A stretch of 64,000 bases of DNA from Hyposmocoma kahamanoa (Eukaryota > Arthropoda > Insecta > Lepidoptera > Cosmopterigidae): the NCBI RefSeq assembly GCF_003589595.1, contig NW_020654422.1, positions 11,427,125 through 11,491,124 of the forward strand, given 5' to 3'. Position numbers and translations under genes: made by a program. The notes under the pieces are model-generated. The model made no database searches. It saw nothing but the letters and a program-made list of their open reading frames with translations, and was not told where the DNA came from. Of the stretch, positions 21,850 through 32,481 are shown piece after piece. The first letter of the stretch is position 1. Each line of letters starts with the position of its first letter.

Positions 21850-22066
21850 TAATAAATAATAATAACGCACACACTCAACATAGCCCCGCACTAGGGAAAC
21901 CCTGTGTCGCGGGTGCCGTGGACACACACATAGACAACCACAAATTACACCCAAACTCACGAGAGAAATAATTGTAGGCCATACAACTATTTCTCTCGGC
22001 CCGGGAATCGAACCTGGGACCTCTGCGTGACAGTCCGGCATGGTAACCGTTCGGCCACGGAGGCAG
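21850..22066 (-). mobile_element. Family C SINE, full length with 8-bp target duplication
   Basis: The minus-strand head (TGCCTCCGTGGCCGAACGGT) is at the right end, box B GGTTCGATTCCCGGG follows, and the TTATTATTTATTATTA-type tail is at the left. TGAGATAA occurs directly outside both ends (21842-21849 and 22067-22074), a clean target-site duplication that fixes the ends. The 76-codon frame MPDCHAEVPGSIPGPREIVV recurs in other copies and is not a gene. Confidence 0.93.
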
Positions 22067-22119
22067 TGAGATAAAGCGCCCTTTGGAATATCTTTTTGAG
22101 GAGCTTCTCATTTCGACTG

Positions 22120-22310
22120 TATGTTTTTTTTGTGCGTATGTTACGCGATAAGATTTGTGAACCGATTTTGATGATTCTTTATTGGTTGGAAAGAGCGTAC
22201 CTTAGGAGTGGTCTAATTTAAATTTGAAGAAAATCCAACTAGAGGATGAATGACTTATGAGGTCGGTTTTTTTAGTACTCTGTACTAAGATTATTATTCT
22301 ACTATACATA
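22120..22310 (+). repeat. Repeat D fragment
   Basis: Contains GTGCGTATGTTACGCGATAA, AACCGATTTTGATGATTCTT, TTGGAAAGAGCGTACCTTAG and GAGGTCGGTTTTTTTAGTAC, in the same order as 18838-18978 but extending further 5'. Confidence 0.65.
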
Positions 22311-22323
22311 TATTCGTTAGGAG

Positions 22324-22388
22324 TCAGTCCCGACTCGACTATAAGGTTTCGTTAAAACCAGTACCTTATCTTTCCGAGTCAGGACTAA
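22324..22388. repeat. Imperfect two-part hairpin
   Basis: AGTCCCGACTCG pairs with CGAGTCAGGACT (one mismatch), and inside it AAGGT pairs with ACCTT. Isolated; function unknown. Confidence 0.5.
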
Positions 22389-22665
22389 TTCCGCATGGGA
22401 AGTGTGAAACTACTGCTGACGAAATTGGTAATGCTTCACATATATCTTTTGTACCTTTTTTGCATACAGCATTATGTAAATTGACGTCCGATATGATAGA
22501 AGGGTTCTTGAGTGAACTGACGAATCAGTTATAGTTAGCCATTAGATACTGATCGGTCAGCATCATACGTAAAGTTCATTAGAGGGGAGTCAATGTACGG
22601 CATCGTTATGAGGATAACTAAATAAATAATAAATAATAGATAATTGTCGATCGTTGTCGATGAAT

Positions 22666-22956
22666 GTTTTTTATGATAACTAGTGACGGGATGAACAAGT
22701 GGTGCGCCTGGGGGTAAGCGACACGCCTGTCCATAGCAGTTGTAATGCCACTCAGAGCTTTAAATCGCAAAGGGCACTGCCACTGCGCCCGTCACTTACT
22801 ACCGAGACTTAAGTTGACAAGTTCCATGTGCCTGTAATTTCATTAGCACCCTGACTTTTTAAAACCTGAATACAGTAATGCTCACATTATCGCTTGGTGC
22901 CAGAATTAGGTACTTCCCTTGACGAACTTTTTGAGAAAGAGCTCTACTTCTACTAA
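22666..22956 (-). mobile_element. Family A retroposon
   Basis: T-run at 22667-22672, then ATGATAACTAGTGACGGGAT. The large hairpin has lost about ten bases on one arm (ATCGCAAAGGGCACTGCC), and the head ends GAGCTCTACTTCTACTA. Confidence 0.85.
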
Positions 22957-23910
22957 AAAGACGTGCTACAGTGTCTTGACCCTTGTCCTTCTTCCTTTTA
23001 GCAGTGTCTTTACTCATGCCACGTAATAACGTCAGTGAAGTCGTTATCTTGTAACGCATGACAGCTTTCGTCAAATCGTTTTAATGTTTACTGCCTTGGC
23101 CAACTTCTTGCCCTCTTATTTTATCGCTTTGTTGATAACAACAATTCTTGAATATGATGAAGAATAATAATAATAATTTCTAGTATGTTCCGAAAATAAT
23201 GTAAGTGTTTTGTATTATAGGAAAAATTACATCGATTGAAATCGCTAAGGATGATTCTTCTTATGATACTGAAGATCTTTCTCGAAACAAGGCAGGAGCT
23301 TATCGAATTTCAGTAAAAAATATTACTTGTTTTCAACGTCCTACGCAACGCGTAGAACTGTAAATGCTGATAAAATTTAAAAATCTGTTTTCAAATTGAA
23401 CGAAACTGTCTTTTAATTGACAATAATTATCCATAATGGTATAAAAAAAACATTTGTTTATGAAGTAGCTTGTTTATAAACATAACAATATGATTTTGTT
23501 TTTGCACAATGTAAGTCATTTGTACAATCATTATAAAACAAATAAAGAAATGTTAACTGGAATCTGATAGTTGAAAAATATAATAGGTACCCATATCTAA
23601 CAGTTATCTTGCTATATATTTTAATATTTACGTCAAATTTGCTATCGTAAATACGTAATAAACAGAAATCTAATAATAACAATTTGTTTACAACGGCTAT
23701 CGTTTTGTTAAGAAACAGGTTAATTGGTTTGACGTACTCGACCCAGCTTACTTGCCTTATTGATCAATAATAAGAGATACATTTTACATTGTTTACGTAG
23801 TTAATTAGTGTACGCAAACAGTTACATACCTCATAGGTTCCTACTTAGTAAGTAATAAAACATTATACTTGTGCAAATATAAATTGCTACTTAATTTACT
23901 AAAGTCTTAT
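22957..23910. other. AT-rich sequence, no gene seen
   Basis: No repeat copy or exon recognised. The short minus-strand frames lack domains. Confidence 0.4.
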
Positions 23911-23919
23911 AGTCCAGAC

Positions 23920-24201
23920 CACAGGTTCCCAATATTTTTTGGCTCAGCGCCCACTTAGGCAAGCCTATCACATAAAATAATTGAAAACACGTATTTTTTA
24001 TATTAACTTAACACAAAAAATCACAAGGGAAAAAATAAAATATGCAGTGTAGTTTAGATAAAAGATTCAGGCTTTTTTCAAATGCGGTAGCACCCCCTGG
24101 ACAGCATCAACGCACCCCAATTGCTTCCGAGGCCCCTACCACCCCCCTAGAACTCTTCAGCGCTCACTGGCGGGTGGTAGGGACCACTTTGGGAAACTAT
24201 A
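23920..24201. mobile_element. hAT-like MITE, 282 bp
   Basis: The ends CACAGGTTCCCAATATTTTT and (complement of the right end) TATAGTTTCCCAAAGTGGTC form short imperfect inverted repeats around the TTCCCAA core common in hAT MITEs. The flanks GTCCAGAC (23912-23919) and GTGTAGAC (24202-24209) agree at 6 of 8 positions, consistent with an old 8-bp duplication. The interior has a C-rich stretch (CCACCCCCCTAG) and no coding frame. Confidence 0.65.
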
Positions 24202-24209
24202 GTGTAGAC

Positions 24210-24755
24210 TGACAAAGAAGAAGTTAGTGGTAAAATTTTAGGCTTTTAAAATTTTGTGTATTCACAATTTGTAAAGTTAAGGAAAGAACTCATCTACAAG
24301 ATGTTAATAGATTGTTCCCGAAATTGACTTCACTTTATTTACTATTCACGTTTCAATAACCTTCACGACAGTCAAAAAAATATCCTACAAGAATTTAAAG
24401 GACGACTCGGAACTTTTGCCATAAAAAATCTATTTATTTTACCTTATCTCTTCAAACGCAATTGAAATTCTTCAAATAAGAGTTTAAACCATAAAACTGT
24501 GACCCCGATCTCTTGAAAGATGATGAGTTTATATCTCTTTATGACAGCTCAAGTGTTTTGAAGGAATATTTGTCGTTAGACGGGGGCGGCGGCAATATGA
24601 AAAAAGTTGATCCTTTTGAAGAGTCTCGATTAGCTTATTGTTTCTTACGATACTTATTTGAAATGAACCATTTGAGTGTTGGCTTTATTTGCTGGTAACC
24701 TGTAATTTAATTGATAATTATTGTACATATTTATCAATTAAACCACACTGTTTTA
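24210..24755. other. AT-rich sequence with a 61-codon open frame
   Basis: The frame at 24513-24698 encodes an acidic, Gly-rich piece (LSLDGGGGNMKKVDPFEESR). I recognise no family, and there is no promoter or splice support. It could be chance. Confidence 0.3.
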
Positions 24756-24756
24756 A

Positions 24757-24954
24757 TTGCCTCCGTGTTCTATCGGTTACCACGCTAGTCTGCCACGCAG
24801 GGGTTGTGGGTTCGATTCCGAGGCAGGAAAAATATTTGTATGGCCTACATTTATTTTTCTCGTGAGTTTGGGTGTAACTTGTGGTTGTCTATGTGTGGTC
24901 CATGGTACCTGCGACACAGGACTTCCCTAATACGGGGATATGAGTGTGTGAGTT
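24757..24954 (+). mobile_element. Family C SINE, diverged
   Basis: Plus-strand copy with the head TGCCTCCGTGTTCTATCGGT (box A decayed) and box B GGGTTCGATTCC. The body carries GAGTTTGGGTGTAACTTGTG and ends GTGTGTGAGTTAAAAAA. It has more substitutions than the copy at 21850, so it is probably older. Confidence 0.85.
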
Positions 24955-25505
24955 AAAAAATATATGTAAATAACATTTTCTTGCTTATCATAAACCATAT
25001 AGAGAGATTATATACCAAAAATTTTATTTACTTTCTTAAGACGTCTTATTTTTATTATTTGCTAAAGCAAACACAGACAATAATACGTAAAGAACTTAAG
25101 GTCTTTTGGACATATTAAGATAACTTGTTACCCTTTTTTGGCTTTACAGTATTCAAGTAAAAAGCGGTAGGGTTATGGTACCAATGATTGACATTTTAAG
25201 AGAAGTGTGTCTTTAACGTTGAAAGAACTTTTGTTTTTAAACGTATATCAATAGTGATTAGTTTACTTGACAAATATAATCCTCAAGAACGATTATGCTA
25301 TAGTAAGTTTTATAGAAAGCTATTACAATTATTACTCTAAAAACCTAAACTACAATTTCTCTAAATCTCCAGTAATGAACACAAAAATCCATTAATTAAC
25401 TAACCAGTAATCGACACTCACCAATAATGAACACCCACTAACTGACTTACCAATAACAAACGTGTACTATGATAGAACGTTTTGTCTTAAATTTTATTAG
25501 AAATA
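24955..25505. other. AT-rich sequence, no gene seen
   Basis: A loose, imperfect alternation of CCAATAATGAACAC and AACTAACCAGTAATC-like strings lies at 25370-25460 and may be a decayed short tandem repeat. Confidence 0.35.
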
Positions 25506-25506
25506 A

Positions 25507-25944
25507 ATGAATGACAAAAAGATGCCGAACAGTGGTGCTTGTAACACCACCACCTTACTGTTAATTAAATGCAAAGGCGAGTCTTTTATAATTTCGTATG
25601 CACAAAATGCTCCTCCTCCTAACATAATAAATAGTCCTCCATTTATAGTCATTTCCGATTTTAGTACTTTCAAAGAACAGTCAAAAGTTGGTAATAGCGA
25701 ACCGTGTCGGCGACTTTATGGAAATTCTGACAAGTTAACGTTAAGTAGGGGAACAAACTGTCCACGTTTTTACTATCTACAGTTTGACAAGACTTTACTG
25801 TATAGGCATTTGCCACTTTATGTCGGGAACTTTTTTAATATGGCATTGATTTTTTGCGGACAACGGTGTTCAGCCAACAGCACGGTGAACTGTACACCTC
25901 AGGCTTTGGGCAGTCTTACCATGAATGACATAGAGTTAAATTAA
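25507..25944 (+). CDS. 145-codon open reading frame, hypothetical (may be chance)
   Basis: Among the longest frames in the window that is not a recognisable transposon and not created by the gap. It is preceded immediately by an in-frame TAA, so the ATG at 25507 is the only long start. The predicted protein has many Asn/Ser/Thr and several cysteines, a short proline run (QNAPPPNIINSPP) and no signal peptide or clear membrane segment. I recognise no domain. In DNA this AT-rich, a 145-codon frame is uncommon but not impossible by chance across 64 kb. There are no obvious splice sites or repeat borders. Alternatives: an old transposon fragment, or an exon read in the wrong context. Confidence 0.2.
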   Translation: MNDKKMPNSGACNTTTLLLIKCKGESFIISYAQNAPPPNIINSPPFIVISDFSTFKEQSKVGNSEPCRRLYGNSDKLTLSRGTNCPRFYYLQFDKTLLYRHLPLYVGNFFNMALIFCGQRCSANSTVNCTPQALGSLTMNDIELN

Positions 25945-26822
25945 GAACTTAAATGCAAAGGAAATGAAAAACAATTAGAACACACTTACCATTACTTTGA
26001 TGAGATTGATGAGAGTAATTTTCGATATGAGAGTTAAGGAGCACTATTTATTGACTGTTCCATTCATTTCATAGGTACTATAGGGTAGAGCCTAAACTAC
26101 AGTACTATACGTGCGAAATATGTATTCATCTAAGTATCTTTTAATATTGTTTTTTTTAGATAATTTTTGTGTTGTTGCGCACGTTACCCCGTTATTATAA
26201 TTATTGTCTCCTGTATTTAGGTCTGCAGGAAGAAATTTCTGTTACAAATGAGTAGTACCTTTTATTTGTGTTTTTCTTGTTACAATTAAATATGTTTTTG
26301 TTTTTTCTGTTCAATGAATGATTAAATAAATAAATAAAAAAAAGGAGACGTTGTCCACACAACAGAGACTGAAGACATTACGGCGTTCCTTCACTTGACG
26401 TAGCATACTTTCCTATTCGAATTTCTTTCGTCCAGATATGTTCAGATATATTATCAAAACTAGGGGCGGTTTTTGCAACGGTGATTTTGTATCTTTTAAT
26501 TGTCGAATTTTACCTAACCGGTAGAGTCGTATTGGAGAACATGCGTCATTACGTTTACAGTGCAATTAATTATGTCGGAACATACAAATAACATAGTCTA
26601 AACTAGAGTTAATAGTTCTAGTACTAAAATTAGGAACCAGTGACTGTTATAGGTAGTCATTATGAACGTTTATCCGTCATAGTTCATCAGAGTGCATAGG
26701 AATGGCTCAAAGTGATATCGGTCACTAAGACCTCTTACATTGATATTAATGTCTACTAGCACTAAACTTAAGTACGTTTTAAACCAATGCCTACGTTTTA
26801 AACCTATGCAAAAGACACTTTA
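25945..26822. other. AT-rich sequence, no gene seen
   Basis: Contains an AATAAATAAATAAAAAAA stretch at about 26325-26343, possibly a retroposon tail without a recognisable body. Confidence 0.35.
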
Positions 26823-26824
26823 AT

Positions 26825-27100
26825 TTTTTTTTATAATATCAAGTGACGGGACGAATAAGTCGTGCGCCTGATAGTAAGCCACTCAGAGCTTTAAATCGTA
26901 AAGATCTGAGGGGCACTGCCACTGCGCTCGTCACCCCGAGACATTAGTTGACAAGTTCCATATGCCTGTAATTTCACCAGCACCCTTACCCTTTAAAACC
27001 GGCACACAGTAATGCTGACATTACTGCTTGACGGCAGAAATAGGTAAGGTGGCAGTACTCCCCTCGACGAACTCTTTTACAAGGAGCTCTACTGCTACTA
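26825..27100 (-). mobile_element. Family A retroposon
   Basis: T-run at 26825-26832, then ATAATATCAAGTGACGGGAC. It lacks about 30 bp before CACTCAGAGC, removing one base of the large hairpin. The rest is close to consensus, with the small hairpin as CAGTAATGCTGACATTACTG. Confidence 0.88.
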
Positions 27101-28322
27101 ATTACACATTAATACATATACATTAATACATTGTGTTCAAAGTGTCTTATCAATTTAAGCATTGGTTTAAGATGTATTTAAGTCTAGTGAAAGTGGATAT
27201 AAGTCGCTTGTTTGGTTCTACACTGACGTCATTGCACTTTTTGCGAAAATACAGTTAAGTATGTCAAAAGATATGTAATAAGTGTTACGTTTGGACAAAA
27301 ATCAACAGAGTTATTATGTATGCGCACAGAACTTTCTGTTGACACGCCATGTTTGAAAAAAAAAATTAAAAACCACTTTAAATTCATCTCCTGTAAAATT
27401 GCAAGATGTAAAGTATATTGCGTCAGTGCAGCGGGATATGAGCGAAGCGTTTGCAAGATGGCAAAAATTTACTGAGTTCATGCTTAGCTGGTCTGTTTCC
27501 TGTGGTTAGAAGACACTGGTGTTTTCTCCAATTAATTCCATTCACACTTTGTCATAGACAAAAGTAATAGGGGTATTGACAATTAGTATTAAAATTTGAT
27601 TTGATTCTCTGTTATACTGTATGTAAATACATATTTACATACATACATAAGAACCTTCACATCGATGGGCCACTGGAGTAGGCAGAGACTATGTACTTTA
27701 CTCACATTAGTCTTTTCATATTTGCCTGACTATTCTCAGCACTTTTATACTGTTTTTTTTTGGTGATTTACGTCTCGTACACAGTACATGCTACCGTCAT
27801 TTATAATTTTTAGAAACCAATGCCTTTATAAGGGTAGTACAAATTAATATAAATATCTCTAGGTGTATGTTCTACTATAGTCTACGTTGTTTGTTAATAA
27901 CATACATAATTAATTACACGTGCAATTGCTTCAAGTGTAGTTTAGGTATTAACCTCCAATTAATTTTAACCATCAGCACAAATTTCATAAGTTTCCAATC
28001 GATTAAAAATTGCCATCCCTATAAAAATAGAATGTTGCCATTGTTGCCAACGTACTCCCCCATTTCTGATTACAAAATGTTCTGGGAAACAAAGTCAATA
28101 ATTGATTGGTAACAATTTGCGATAGCCATTGGCCTTATAGAATACGCTTATTGGCTTTGATTGTGCTTTTCATCTTAGGGCAAACATTGATCGGTAATGA
28201 ACAGGAGACGTAGTCTTTGAGGCCCTGGGCCATGCTTCTACACTTTATTAAAGTCTGATACGTTACTTAGACTTCAAAAATGAAAACACTGATGTAAACA
28301 TTGATGTGGAAATGTTACACAG
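27101..28322. other. AT-rich sequence, no gene seen
   Basis: Includes a short TACATATTTACATACATACAT stretch near 27630. The 81-codon frame at 27867-28112 has no recognisable domain. Confidence 0.35.
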
Positions 28323-28324
28323 TT

Positions 28325-28603
28325 ATTTTTATAATACTAGGTGGGGGAATACGCCTATCCATAACAGTTGCAGTCAAATTCAGAGCTTTAAATCGCAAAG
28401 ATCTTATGGGCTCTGCCATTACGTCCGTTACCCTGAGACATACGAGTAAGTTGACAAGTCCCATGTGCCTGTAATTTCACCAACACCCTTACCCTTCGAA
28501 ATCGGAAGGCAGTAATGCTCACATTACTGCTTGGAGGCAGAAATAGGTAAGGTGGAAGTACTACCTTAGACGAACTCTTTCACAAGGAGCTCTACTGCTA
28601 CTA
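28325..28603 (-). mobile_element. Family A retroposon, diverged
   Basis: TTTTTATAATACTAGGTGGG is the tail side and the head CTCTACTGCTACT is at the right. The GACGAACAAGTCGTGCGCC segment is missing. The large hairpin has decayed (GCAGTCAAATTCAGAGC), while the small one is intact. Confidence 0.83.
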
Positions 28604-28716
28604 ACTCAGTTGGTTAAGAGCGGTGGCCTCGACATGGCAACATCAGTTCGATTCCAGTCAAATCGAAAGAATTTTGTTTGTGTTGGTCGTTATTTGTATT
28701 TATGATAATAATAACA
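28604..28716 (+). mobile_element. tRNA-derived SINE (family F)
   Basis: Box A-like CTCAGTTGGTTAAGAGC and box B AGTTCGATTCC lie about 35 bp apart, followed by a T-rich body and an ATAATAATAAC tail. A related head occurs at 60895. It directly abuts the head of the family A copy. Lacking a paired acceptor stem, it is not a tRNA gene. Confidence 0.6.
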
Positions 28717-28779
28717 AACTAATGTGTTGTTTTAAAAAGAAAAATTTGATATTCATGTAGGTGTTTCTTTGTGAATTAG

Positions 28780-28885
28780 GTCCACTAGGTTGATCGAATA
28801 CAAAGCAAAACTCTTTAGATCCGACAGGACTTGAACCTGCGACCATGTGGTGCCGTAGCCGTCGCTCTGCCAACCTACTGTATTA
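28780..28885 (-). mobile_element. tRNA-derived SINE, minus strand
   Basis: Read on the minus strand: GTTGGCAGAGCGACGGCTAC (box A region), a box B GGTTCAAGTCC, then GGATCTAAAGAGTTTTGC and TGTATTCGATCAACC. It is followed on the plus strand by a near-palindromic CTGTATTATATAATATTATA. Confidence 0.6.
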
Positions 28886-28903
28886 TATAATATTATACAG
28901 TAG

Positions 28904-29155
28904 ATAACTAAAATTATGATGATAGTAAAACACCATGACATTCAATAAATAAATATTGATGTACCAGGTCATCATTTTAATCATGAACATCAATTTTATA
29001 GTAGATGAAATTAAGTTATTAGGGTTGAAAGAAGTTTGCATTCAATGAACTAACGCTAGTGCGTAGCCAAGTATACCAAATTTTGTTATGTGAACTTATA
29101 TAAAAAAAAACAAAAAGAGACACATCACATTTAAAAGTGATGGTAAGTAAGATGA
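28904..29155. other. AT-rich sequence, no gene seen
   Basis: No repeat or exon recognised. Confidence 0.35.
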
Positions 29156-29156
29156 G

Positions 29157-29184
29157 ATAATAATAATAATAATAATAATAATAA
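29157..29184. repeat. (AAT)n microsatellite
   Basis: About nine ATA/TAA units without interruption. Confidence 0.95.
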
Positions 29185-29329
29185 GGGTAAGTCAGCGGTC
29201 GATCGGGCCCGCTAATTGGGCGGCCATACGAAGGTGTGGCTATCCTCTGGAAAAAAGGAATTTTTAAATCGATTTCCGTAATAAAGTGTACCAGTGACCG
29301 CTTGACGGCTATTAGGGCAACTATGTTTA

Positions 29330-29708
29330 ATGATAAATACATTATTACATGCAGTGCTTACATGCCTACAAAAAAAACTTAGTAACCTTCCCATGTTCAC
29401 AAATTGTTTGAGCGAATTAGGGGCGATAGCGGAAAATAATAATATAGAGGCTATTTACATGTTAGGCTATTATAATGCTCATCCAGGCGCCATGTTTTGG
29501 AATGATCTTTACAATTATAGAGCAATCATGGGTGTGTACAGACACCACAGTGTTAAATATAGATTCTGACACACAAACTTTTGAAAGTAAGCAGAATGGT
29601 GGTTTGCGATGGCTGGATCACTGCCTGGTGACACAGCCTGCGTGGCGTACAGTTTGCGGTGTAAGCGTGGCTTGTGATGTCTGTTGGTCTGATCATAGGT
29701 CCTCATAG
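29330..29708 (+). pseudogene. LINE apurinic-type endonuclease domain, broken
   Basis: Frame 29330-29569 has FTNCLSELGAIAENNNIEAI followed by LGYYNAHPG, where the family has LGDFNAHP; the catalytic aspartate is replaced by tyrosine. After a frameshift near 29520 the domain continues as RWLDHCLVTQPAW and ends SDHRSS, the SDH motif of these nucleases. A second frame change lies in the A-run near 29370, where AYMPT belongs to another frame. In an intact element this domain nicks the target DNA to prime reverse transcription. Confidence 0.8.
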
Positions 29709-29899
29709 TGTGTAATGTTATTTAAACATAATACCACTTCAGTTAGAAATGACAAGCGCAGTGCGTAACAGGTTGCTTTGGGGTCAATAATCGAATGATC
29801 AGATAGATAGATATCACGAACTATGTAATAAGTATTTGAAAGAGATTTCGAATCGAGAATTCTAAGAAATTGTGGTGAAGGTAGATGTGCTGAACGCTC

Positions 29900-30137
29900 T
29901 CATAAGCAGGTGCTGGATGAGCTGTATAAAAGCATCGTATCTATATTGTCTGAAGCTTCAGCTGTGACTGGTGAAGCGGATAACGTAGGTAAACGGCGTG
30001 TGGTTGTTGGGTGGAATAAACATGTACGGAGTGCGCATGAGCAGGCTCGACTTGAATATCAGATCTGGGTTCAGTACAACAAACCCAAAACCGGTATAGT
30101 TTGGCATGAAATGCGTGAAAGTCAAAGAATCTTCTGA
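29900..30137 (+). pseudogene. LINE linker between endonuclease and reverse transcriptase
   Basis: The open frame 29910-30137 reads VVVGWNKHVRSAHEQARLEY then YNKPKTGIVWHEMRESQR. The GWN-HV--AH--AR pattern is typical of the linker in this LINE type. The frame ends at a stop that I take to be a lesion, since the downstream homology (VKVVSEK) continues in another frame. Confidence 0.7.
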
Positions 30138-30439
30138 GGCAGGTTAAAGTGGTGTCAGAAAAGTAAGGAACAGATCAGAATGGATATGATAGCAATGCAT
30201 AGAGCCTCCAAGAATTTCGTCCAGTTTTGGAAATTGACCAATAAACTGAACGTTAAGCCGAATTTGCCTACAACTGTGTGAGGCTGCAACACTGAGGGAG
30301 ACATAGCTAACATGTTTATGGGCAAATTTCAAGTTTCTTCCCCGCTAGCTATGCCACACAGGCCGCTTGATGCTGGGACCGGGAATAGGCGGGAGGTTTT
30401 GCATTTTTTGGACAAGCAGGTGGATGAGGTAATAAGGAA

Positions 30440-31015
30440 AATGACGAAGGAAAATCTCCAGGTCACGACGCTCTCAGCATCGAGGACCTGAAATGTGTGG
30501 GAGTGTATCTTCCCAGAGTGTTGGCTGTGTTCTTCTCTGTGTGTATTAGGCATTCTCATTTGCCGCCTGAAATGCTTAAAATTATAGTGGTGCCAGTAGT
30601 TAAAAATAAAACGGGGATATTGCCAGTCATGAAAATTACCGTCCGTATCGCTGGCCACAGTTGTTGCTAAGGTGTTGGACAGTCTGCTGGACAAAGAGCT
30701 GGACAAATATTTGGACCTGCACGAGGCTCATTTCGGCTTTAGGCCAGGGCTTTCCACAGAAAGCGCCATATTATGTCTTAAGCAAACTGTTCAATACTAC
30801 ACGGAGAGACGCACGCCGGTGTGCGCCTGTTTTCTTGATCTCTAAAGTGCTGGTACACGACCCAGCAAAATAATGTAAGATCGGGAGGGGCTTTCTCGGG
30901 TGCGTACAGGTTGGAGTGTGGGGTGAGGCAGGGGGTTTGACCTAGCCGAAGCTCTTCAACCTGTACGTAAACGAGCTGATCGTTGGACTCAGCAGTAAGC
31001 CTGTCGGATGTCGTA
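30440..31015 (+). pseudogene. LINE reverse transcriptase, N-terminal part, broken
   Basis: Pieces in several frames give SIEDLKCVGVYLPRVLAVFF, HLPPEMLKIIVVPVVKNKTG, ENYRP, VAKVLDSLLDKELDKYLDLH, AHFGFRPGLSTESAILCL and VCACFLDL (motif A region). An internal deletion follows, then YRLECGVRQG (with a stop in place of the next residue), LFNLYVNELIVGLSS and GCRIDGISV. The catalytic YADD block is absent, since the copy is broken at about 31015. Many indels; no function possible. Confidence 0.85.
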
Positions 31016-31032
31016 TCGACGGCATCAGCGTG

Positions 31033-31059
31033 TGACGGTGTGATCTCCTTACACCGTCA
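31033..31059. repeat. Inverted repeat at the LINE break
   Basis: TGACGGTGT and ACACCGTCA, separated by nine bases, lie just after the last recognisable LINE codon. They may be left from the event that broke the element. Confidence 0.65.
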
Positions 31060-31920
31060 TCTCACCTCTTTGTCGCCTCTCTCCGCTTGTATCCTATCAT
31101 TTTTTATTTTACATGTATTTAAATTTTAAATTTGAATTGTTCCATCTTCCTACACTTTCTTGTTTTGTTGTCGTACCACGGTCACTCCCAGCTCGACCGC
31201 CACAACAGTCGGAGCTGTCCCAAATTCCATTTACTAAACTCTTATTTTTGATTCTTTACCAAGTTATAATACAAACCATAATACAACAGTCGGAGCTAAA
31301 GAATTATTAAAAATTTGCTGCAATAGTTTTTCGACCAAAAATGAAGCCATAAATCCGGATGTAATGGTGTCGCCATTGAAACCCTGGCTATTACACAAAT
31401 ATAAAGATTTGTACAGACACTTTCTGGCGCTTTTTACTGGCGCTCGAACTAATTCTCAAGAACCCTTTCATTGGCCGAACTTTAAGAAGAAAACCCCAAG
31501 CTCAAATAAAGAAGAAAACAGTGAAATATTTTATTCATGAAAACTGTCAAAGTGCAAAAAGTGTCATCAAATAATTCATTTATATTGCAAATCACCTACA
31601 CACCTCATATTACAGACAAGAGACGACTGCCGTTACATTCAGCTGGTTACAAATGTAACTGAACCCATAGTTGGTGTACCGTAGCACTACAAATACAGTC
31701 CTATCAAACACAAAACTATCCAGAAACTCCTACAGTACACTTTCTTCATATTTCGATATCTACCCATGTGTAGATTCATAAGTCGTTGAAACTTGGAGTT
31801 TAAACCTTCGGTTATTCCAAGCGAAGACGATACTGACTTACAGCTTGTTTGGGAGAGTATCCCTGCAAGTCACTGTTACTCCTCAACATTACAAACCACA
31901 CAATTACATAAAAACATCTC
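31060..31920. other. Sequence between the two LINE parts
   Basis: No recognisable coding. CAACAGTCGGAGCT occurs twice (about 31205 and 31285). CTGGCGCTTTTTACTGGCGC lies at about 31422. It may be another repeat inserted in the LINE. Confidence 0.35.
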
Positions 31921-31924
31921 ATTG

Positions 31925-32004
31925 TAGTATTTATAGTATTTATAGTATTTATAGTATTTATAGTACTTATAGTACTTATAGTACTTATAGTACTTATAGT
32001 ACTT
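31925..32004. repeat. 9-bp tandem repeat running into the gap
   Basis: TATAGTATT units (about four) grade into TATAGTACT units (about five), and the sequence then becomes N. The array probably caused the assembly break and is likely longer than shown. Confidence 0.92.
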
Positions 32005-32481
32005 NNNNNNNNNNNNNNNNNNNNNNNNNNNNNNNNNNNNNNNNNNNNNNNNNNNNNNNNNNNNNNNNNNNNNNNNNNNNNNNNNNNNNNNNNNNNNNNN
32101 NNNNNNNNNNNNNNNNNNNNNNNNNNNNNNNNNNNNNNNNNNNNNNNNNNNNNNNNNNNNNNNNNNNNNNNNNNNNNNNNNNNNNNNNNNNNNNNNNNNN
32201 NNNNNNNNNNNNNNNNNNNNNNNNNNNNNNNNNNNNNNNNNNNNNNNNNNNNNNNNNNNNNNNNNNNNNNNNNNNNNNNNNNNNNNNNNNNNNNNNNNNN
32301 NNNNNNNNNNNNNNNNNNNNNNNNNNNNNNNNNNNNNNNNNNNNNNNNNNNNNNNNNNNNNNNNNNNNNNNNNNNNNNNNNNNNNNNNNNNNNNNNNNNN
32401 NNNNNNNNNNNNNNNNNNNNNNNNNNNNNNNNNNNNNNNNNNNNNNNNNNNNNNNNNNNNNNNNNNNNNNNNNNNNNNNNN
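32005..32481. other. Assembly gap (477 N)
   Basis: All bases are N. Long open frames reported across it are meaningless. Confidence 0.99.

Larger units (their letters stand above)
29300..31015 (+). mobile_element. Non-LTR retrotransposon (LINE), 5' and central part
   Basis: Remains of an endonuclease domain (about 29330-29705), a linker (about 29900-30140) and a reverse-transcriptase domain (about 30450-31015) lie in order on the plus strand. All are frameshifted and carry stops. The element stops before the YADD part of the RT. Its C-terminus and 3' tail reappear after the gap at 32482. The wording resembles a LINE common in Lepidoptera, but I cannot place the clade firmly. Confidence 0.85.

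Noticed and set aside
21811..22041. Frame MPDCHAEVPGSIPGPREIVV, also at 1588
   Set aside because: It is the tRNA-like head and body of SINE family C read through; no selection for protein is visible.
28604..28660. tRNA gene at a family A border
   Set aside because: Box A and B only; the stems do not close and a SINE-like tail follows.
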